From assembly GCA_029959085.1 (NCBI GenBank), contig JARWIR010000031.1:7564001-7628000 (forward strand): a stretch of 64,000 nt of DNA. Direction: 5' to 3'. How positions within the stretch are numbered: the first letter of the stretch is position 1; each line of letters starts with the position of its first letter. The notes beneath the pieces are model-generated. The model did not search any database. It was not told the DNA's origin and was given only the letters and a program-made list of their open reading frames with translations. Made by a program: the position numbers and the translations under genes. Source of the stretch: Nemophila menziesii (Eukaryota > Streptophyta > Magnoliopsida > Boraginales > Hydrophyllaceae). Positions 57,965 through 64,000 of this stretch are shown one piece after another.

Positions 57965-58840
57965 ATTTTGACTATAACATCACTCTCGCTTTTCCCTAAT
58001 ACTTTATCTAATTTTTTTACTACACTTTCCTTCTGGTTTCCTAATAAAATACCTTTTACATACCACTCCAAAAGCTCCATTTCCCAATTCTTCCTTGAGA
58101 TTGCTCGCTATTTTCACTAATTCTGTGTAACTGAATGGTCGTGGGGCAATATCATCGATGAACTCTATATTTCTCATCTCATGTATTTTGTTATAATGAC
58201 AGATTCAGAAATCAAGCTCTCTCCAAGACTATAAAGGCAAGGATGAGCAGTGAAATGGAGATAATTAAGATGTATAGAAGAAGCTCTTTCTTATCTACTT
58301 TATACACCTAAACTCATCTCCTTTCTTGATTGATACATGCCTGCCCACCTTGATAAAAACAACATTTGCATCAGTAGTTAATCATCTTTCATGTGTCAAT
58401 AGGAGGCTCATTTTCTTGCGTAGCCAATTCTTGAGTAACGTCTCCTTACAGTTTTAGTCTTCTAGAAAATTCTCATTCACAATTTTGTATTATAATCCCC
58501 GCAAAATTGTGTACGCAGCATCTTCCAACACAGTGTTCTCAGATCTTCTCATTTCATATGCATGTTTTTCTTGCCTCGTTTACAACACTATGACATGAAT
58601 TTTCTCACATCTAGAAGTCTAATTTCATGGACTCGCGCTCTTAATTCCGGTAGACATCGACATTCAACCTCTCGATTACACAAAAAAAATTTAGTCCACA
58701 TAGACCCTTTGGACTACACTTATCATTTGACGATGACCATATCATGGATTGGTTTTTGTTTCCTAACAACTCAATTTCAGCTTCAGTGGATCTACTTTTA
58801 AACTTACCTTGTCCATGTTCCAAGGTTCAACCCCTCAAAA
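57965..58840 (-). pseudogene. G-type lectin S-receptor-like kinase gene fragment
   Basis: Minus-strand relics in the family order: SSSNDKCSPKGLCGLNFFC followed by CRCLP (cysteine-rich EGF/PAN-like region, about 58775-58650), a hydrophobic membrane-like segment YILIISISLLILAFIVLE (about 58280-58220), then RPFSYTELVKIASNLKEELG and NGAFGVV (start of the kinase domain, about 58140-58060) and VVKKLDKVLG (about 58040-58010). These resemble plant RLK1-type G-type lectin receptor kinases. Numerous stops and shifts interrupt it, and the lectin head and most of the kinase are missing. It lies in the core of the large TIR element in the opposite orientation to the HAC fragment. Confidence 0.65.
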
Positions 58841-59252
58841 TTCTTCTATGTCAAATGTGGTGGCAAAACAAACCTATAAAACAAGAAGCGAGTCAATAAC
58901 CAAACAGACCCATTGAATCTTAAAATGGGAAAAAATGCAAATCTGTTCTTGATATCAGACTCTCTGCATCCAAGTAAAAGGGGCAACAACATTAAGGGAG
59001 ATAGCTTTATATGCATCAACCTCTTCAACAATAGATATTACCCATGATGATAGTGGTTGTATAAATTAAAACAACAGATAAATGTTTGTTACATGTATTA
59101 CATTATGGTATAAAAATATAGATAGAGAGAGATCAAATCGTAATTGTTCAAACAGATGATGCGCTCTTGTAGTGGCATACTCTTCTGCATAATATTCAAC
59201 CCTAGTCATGAGCATATAACAGGGACCAACGGTGAAATTAACACTATTAAAA

Positions 59253-60694
59253 GAGTAAATAACACTTTTGCCCCCTGGGTTTATACGCGATTGACAGGTT
59301 GCCCCCTAAGTCTTAAAATGCGTCTCGTTACCCCCTAAGATTTACTTTTGTGACCCGTTACCCCCTGAGTGCGTTTTCCGTCCATTTTCTCCGTTAAATA
59401 TGACGTGGCAATTCCATGTCATTTTTTTTAATCCTAATCTTAATTAATTATTTAATTAACTCAAACCAAGGACAAAAAAGAAATTTTATAAATAGTTTTT
59501 ATATTATTAAATATAAATAATATAATAACCCCCCTATCCCACCGCACCCCCTACTCCCCCCCCCCCCCCCCCCCCCCCGCCTCCCCTCTCTTCCCCTTCT
59601 TCTTCTTCCCCATTCTTCTTCGTCTTCCCCGATCTCTGGTTCTTAAAAAAAAAAAAAAAAGAACTCTCATAATTAATTAATCAAATCTTCTGCAAGCAAT
59701 GATAGACAGATCTCAGGTGGTACTAATACTAATTCTACTACCTCTGCTACTCCTTCTAGACCACAAATATGGCTGCTCAGTTCTCACAATCTTCAACTCA
59801 ATTACCACTCATGGCAGTTTTGCAGAACTTTAATCCCTATGGAGGGGTTAATCCATCATCGAATATGGGTGGATATCATTCACAGATGGTGCTTGATATG
59901 GGATTCAACATAGGAAATAACATATCAGTTGGTACAAGTGACCATGAGCAGTGGAAGTTTCCTTTAATGGCAGGGTTTGAGCCATCTACAAACTTATTTT
60001 CTTTCCAAAATGAAGGGGTTGAAATAGGATCTTCCATGATTGGAGACCATCGGCTTCCATCTATAACAACTAACTCAACCAAAGCTTCTCAAATGGCTTC
60101 AGTGAAGATGGAAAGAAACCACGAATTGAATCTATCAAGACAATTTCTGGGAGATTCCGAAAATAATCAACATTGGGGTGCACCAACTTCATGGACATGA
60201 TTTTCTGCTTTAAACTCTTCTTCAACAACTCATCTTCTATGATTAAGAATTTGATTTTGATTCAACCTGAAGATGATTATGTGCAAGTGGTGTTGGAGTT
60301 CTTGATTTTTTTTTTTAGAACCAGAGATCGGGGAAGACGAAGAAGAATGGGGAAGAAGAAGAAGGGGAAGAGAGGGGGGGTAGGGGGTGCGGTGGGGTGT
60401 GGGGGGTTATTATATTATTTATATTTAATAATATAAAAACTATTTATAAAATTTCTTTTTTGCCCTTGGTTTAAGTTAATTAAATAATTAATTAAGATTA
60501 GGATTAAAAAAGAAAAGAAAAAATATGACATGGAATTGCCACGTCATATTTAACGGAGAAAATGGACGGAAAACGCACTCAGGGGGTAACGGGTCACAAA
60601 AGTAAATCTTAGGGAGTAACGAGGCGCATTTTAAAACTTAGGGGGCAACCTGTCAATCGCGTATAAATTTAGGGGGCAAAAGTATCATTTACTC
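59253..60694. mobile_element. Pack-MULE with long TIRs and captured Dof gene segment
   Basis: TIRs 59253-59644 and 60317-60694 (about 380-390 bp) are near mirror copies; outer ends begin GAGTAAAT. Flanked by the perfect 9-bp duplication CTATTAAAA (59244-59252 and 60695-60703), the hallmark of Mutator-like elements. The TIRs contain CCCCCTAAG-rich repeats, TGACGTGGCAATTCCATGTC and a long C-run in the left arm (about 59558-59578). The interior of 672 bp holds only the Dof-like segment; no transposase, so non-autonomous. Confidence 0.93.
59769..60230 (+). pseudogene. Captured C-terminal part of a Dof zinc-finger gene
   Basis: The frame 59769-60200 encodes 143 aa containing LQNFNPYGGVN, QWKFPLMAGFEPSTNLFSF, QMASVKMERNHELNLSRQFLG and NNQHWGAPTSWT. 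The series VKMExNxxLNLSRQFLG..WG..WTD is characteristic of the C-terminus of plant Dof transcription factors. A single-base insertion in ACATGA creates the present stop; beyond it the +1 frame reads DFSALNSSSTTHLL and then a stop, as at a normal Dof end. The CX2C-type Dof DNA-binding domain is absent, so the fragment cannot bind DNA as Dof does. No function is implied. Confidence 0.75.
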
Positions 60695-61015
60695 CTATTA
60701 AAATTACCTTCAAGGTGAGCCATTTTCTGCATAGCAGTTGGAGCCATCCTTATATGCATTGGAATCTTGAAACCCTGTGCCACTTTTTTCTTTTTTTTTG
60801 TTTAAAAGTTACTTACATTACATTCTTTACTATGAATCACATATAAGTAATATATATTACATCTTAAAATTAAAAAACTAATCTGCATATAGCTTAAGGT
60901 AAAATCAAATCTAACTCGTGATCGCATGTTGTAAAATCAAGCAAGTGTTAATTAATCAACTAATTAACTCAATTTATACAAGTAACCAAATACACTCGCG
61001 AGAGAGAGAAATACC

Positions 61016-61441
61016 AGGGGCGAACGTAAAATTTTAAAATACGTCAACGTAATTTTTACTCGAAAAATAATTAACTCTCACTGAAAATTTATCTGACACG
61101 TGCATGCAATAAAAATCATACAAGTCATTGTAGCTTAGTGGTTTATTATCTTTACATATTAAAATTTATCTTAGAGGTCACGTGTTTGAATCCTAGCTTT
61201 TACTTTATTATTTTTCACAAATATACATATAATGATTCGGAAATAAGGGTCGGATTGATTATTTTAGAGCTAAAAGCGATTTTCAATTAAAATATTGAAT
61301 TTTTTTATTTGTGTTTTGACATTATTAATTATATGTTTATTTATCTTTTTTTTTTTACCTTAAAGTTTTTGAAAAGCATTAACCCTTAAATTTTTGTATA
61401 ATTCAAGCCCCCCCTCGATTTAACTTCTGGATCCGCCCCTG
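61016..61441. mobile_element. hAT-like MITE with tRNA-like segment
   Basis: Ends AGGGGCGAACG and (reverse complemented) CAGGGGCGGATCC, flanked by GAAATACC / GCAATACC, an 8-bp duplication with one mismatch. It interrupts the right TIR of the large element. Inside, 61128-61198 resembles tRNA internal promoter boxes (GTAGCTTAGTGG and GTTTGAATCC, about 55 bp apart) but cannot fold as a full tRNA. Confidence 0.68.
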
Positions 61442-62229
61442 GCAATACCATTGATAATTCTGTCGTTTCACTTTTCTCGAAAGCATACGAGTGAATCCTA
61501 ATCACAAACCCAACAATTGTCTGGGAATGCAGATTATATATTTAGTAGGGAACAATGGTGCATTTAATTCCAATTAACAAAAAATGTGTGAAGTAGGGAC
61601 CATTTAAATTAAATGTTTGGTTTATACAAAGAATTTGACAAATACTTTACTAGATTTCTGAATTGATGGCTTCCAATAAAATGGCTCATAACTCATAAAT
61701 TTTAAAATTAAGGTTGGTTTAGTACACGATGACAACTAGAGGAAGAAGAACATACATGTGAGAGGGGAGAAGAACATGATGTACGGATGCAATCAAACCC
61801 GCTAAGTGTTCGGGAGTATGTGTTTTAAGAGAAATAGAGATGGGAGAGTGGAAAGAAAGAAGAACGTAAGTGTATATTCTATTATTATGTTTTTTTACTT
61901 AATTGCGCTAGCTCTTTTTTAAAAATGAGGTGATAGCTCTCGTCCATATTCTCTCTATCCCTCTCTCTCTTTGTTGTGTGGTTTTATTAATACATTTGAT
62001 AGTAATTTTGACGCGAGTACCTCTTAGCCATTATAGTGACTACCAATCTTATGTAAGTAAAAGTTAAGCACATATAAAGTAGTTATGTAGATGATAATTT
62101 TAAAAAATAGTAGTAAGGTAGAAATTCACTATTTAAAAAAGTAATTTTTTACTAGTATCGGATCTCATCGCTTCTTTTCTCTCTTTACTTTAAAAACTTC
62201 CAAACCCAATCCTTCCTAGAAGGTTCTTA

Positions 62230-64000
62230 CCATGTATATTTCTTTGTCTTGTGAAGAAAAACCAAAATTACATATTATAATTACAAAGATTCATCAGAAT
62301 ATCATAAGAACTAAGTAGCGAGAAATCATTGCATCTAGAGAGATCCATATTCCTTCTAGTACATTTTGTTAAAATATATGCGATTAAATTAAATCTTCTA
62401 TTAATATGCACAACTTTCCAAAGAGGACTTCGACCTAACCATCTTCTAATCTTAACCAGAAGCGGTTTTAGGCTCCAATGAAGTCCAATACATTGTTAAT
62501 GCCTTGAATTAATTCAAGGTTGTCAGAGTAGAAAGACATACTCTGAGTGGTGAGATCATGAGCGATCTCATGGCCAAGATGATTGCCCAACCTTCCCCTT
62601 CAATCATTTTGTTGATCTTACATCTTAAGTTGATTTTATGAGAGACACCCTCCTTGTTAACTCCAATAGCCGCAATAGCTGCCGGTTCATGAGCCGATTT
62701 TAAAGATGCATTACACATCCATACCATTTTTGTATCATCATGAAGAGAAGGATTAATCTCTTCCGAAACACTAATCAAACTATTATCCTTGTTATTCTTA
62801 TTACGAATATTACATGGGCCAAAAAGCCTTGAAATAAGCTCTTTAGAGTTCCAAAAGATATCACTCATGCTCCAACTCTTATTTTCATGAAAGAACTTCA
62901 TTCTTTCTTTCCAAATATATAATATAATAACAAGAATGTAAGTCGTAACCAGTTTTTTATTCCATCCATTTTCCCAAAAACACAAAATGGTACGAATAAG
63001 ACAATCTGCAAGATTATCACTCCTATTCATATCAATCTTGATTTGCATCGGCGACACCGCCTAAACTTTCATACTAAAAGGGCATTTAAGTAAAAGATGG
63101 TCAACATTATCCCTTTCCATCTCGCACCATTCACAAGTATCATTGAGGACACATTGCCTTTTTTTTAAATTGTTTTTTAACGGAAGCGCATTACTACAGA
63201 ATCTCCAGTATAAGTTCTTGATTTTTGCAGGGACGTTGGCTTTCCAAATAGTATTCCAAACTAAGCTTTTATTCTCTTCTCCACTAACCAGGGATTGGGT
63301 TTCGGTTAGACTTCCTCGTCAACTATAGCGTGATAACCCGACTTAGTCGTATAACACCCATCTTTACTTAAAGGCCTAATGATCTTATCTTTTTTATCAA
63401 TTTGCAAAATAGGAATCCTCTTAATACTCATAACAACATTTTGCGGGAATATGGTATTAATAAGATCAATATTCCAATCGGCCATCGTACTATTAAAAAA
63501 CTCATTAATAGAATTAACCGAACAGTTTGGCGGCTTGTCAGCATCAATAACTTTACCAATCCAGAAGTGATCCAAAATATTAATACTCAACCCGTTACCA
63601 ATCTACCAAACCAAATGGTTTTACGAAATTGAATTCCTTTAAAAAGACTAGCCCAACTCCAAGATATTTTCTTTACCGATATAGCTTCCTAAAATCTACA
63701 ATAAGGAGAATAGATCGCCTTGAGGACTTTAGCAGCAAATGATTCCGGATTATCAATGAGTCTCCAAGCTTGATTAGCGATCATTTGCGAGGTTCATTTT
63801 TTGAAAGTCTCTAAAACCCAAACCGCCAATTCTCTTTGATCTCGCAATTTTTTTCCAGGCAACCCATTGAATTTTTTTCCTATTATCTGAATCCCACCAA
63901 AAATTTGAATCAATGCTTGAGAGCTTCTTACAAATGTTTTTGGGAAATTCAAAGATAGACATCGCATAATTAGGAATGGCTTGCAAATCCGCTTTAATAA
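62230..64000 (-). mobile_element. Degenerate LINE (L1-type), continues beyond window
   Basis: Minus-strand order: RT C-terminus (63986-63774; MQAIPNYAMSIFEFPKNICK, NFWWDSDNRKKIQWVAWKK, GGLGFRDFQKMN), the RT-associated zinc segment (63590-63306; GCYTTKSGYHAIVDEEV; then CEWCEMERDNVDHLLLKC near 63140-63085 in another frame) and an RNase H-like region (63057-62509; GEGWAIILAMRS). Same family as 36790-39525 and colinear with it. Frameshifts and stops abound. No gene is seen between the large TIR element and this LINE. Confidence 0.82.

Larger units (their letters stand above)
40704..61971. mobile_element. Large Mutator-like / foldback element with long TIRs, containing captured gene fragments and four or five nested insertions
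   Basis: The left TIR is in three pieces: 40704-40832, 52939-53063 and 54696-55020. These align in order with the reverse complement of 61971-61442 and 61015-60980. Landmarks shared by both arms: AAAAAAACATAAT.ATAG, ACGTTCTTCTTTCTTTCC, ATGTATGTTCTTC, ATTATGAGTTATG, AATTATCAATGGTAT, GTGTATTTGGTTAC. Reconstructed arms are about 550-600 bp at roughly 75-80% identity by eye. The core (55021-60979) carries HAC-like and lectin-kinase-like fragments in opposite orientations. With insertions removed the element is about 5.2 kb. No transposase or clear 9-bp outer duplication was found, so the Mutator assignment is inferred from long TIRs and gene capture. Ends are approximate. Confidence 0.7.

Noticed and set aside
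61128..61198. Possible tRNA gene
   Set aside because: Only box-like motifs are present; acceptor and anticodon stems do not pair and it lies within a MITE.

Overview
This is a repeat-dominated stretch of plant nuclear DNA, most likely from a eudicot. The evidence is Athila-type Ty3/Gypsy LTR retrotransposons with a tRNA-Asp-like primer site, L1-type LINEs, tRNA-derived SINEs, Mutator-like and hAT-like DNA elements, and fragments of plant-specific gene families (TMKL1-like pseudokinase, HAC acetyltransferase, G-type lectin kinase, Dof factor). The species cannot be named from sequence alone. Almost every reading frame belongs to a mobile element. The only plausible host gene is a two-exon receptor-like pseudokinase at 27649-28970 (minus).

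Layout. 1-2010: an old minus-strand Athila-like remnant (F), cut by a plus-strand element (A: LTR 2011-3545 with a nested SINE, gutted internal region to about 6648). 6650-9708: a C-type LTR piece and the gag end, PBS and LTR of another minus-strand element (D). 9709-10585: a LINE reverse-transcriptase piece. 10586-12553 and 22485-24610: two halves of a decayed Athila pol (E). E is split by element B (12554-22484), a young complete insertion with a GCAAT target duplication and two LTRs of about 1.54 kb differing by roughly 1.5% by eye. B has an open gag-protease frame of over 900 codons, no RT, RNase H or integrase core, and an additional 398-aa ORF.

24611-40700: the pseudokinase gene, a SINE, microsatellites, tandem repeats and a degenerate LINE (36790-39525). 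40704-61971: read outside-in, a Mutator-like or foldback element with TIRs of about 0.55-0.6 kb, carrying fragments of a HAC-type acetyltransferase gene and a G-type lectin receptor kinase gene. It was later filled by a 12.1-kb Athila element (C, 40833-52933, ATATA duplication), a 1.6-kb insert with a 9-bp duplication, two hAT-like MITEs, and a Pack-MULE (59253-60694, duplication CTATTAAAA) carrying the C-terminal part of a Dof gene. 62230-64000: another degenerate LINE that runs off the window.

How the parts fit. Elements A, B and C share one plan although much of their sequence differs: LTRs whose U3 end forms a hairpin; a tRNA-Asp-like PBS where the 5' LTR junction survives (B, C and the related D; deleted in A); a gag ORF after a splice-acceptor-like CAG where the leader survives (B, C, D); gag(-pro/-pol) ending in an integrase C-terminal GPF segment; a short palindromic, GC-rich tandem array; an additional ORF; and several copies of a purine-rich motif resembling the polypurine tract. 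B appears non-autonomous and would need polymerase and integrase from a relative of C or E.
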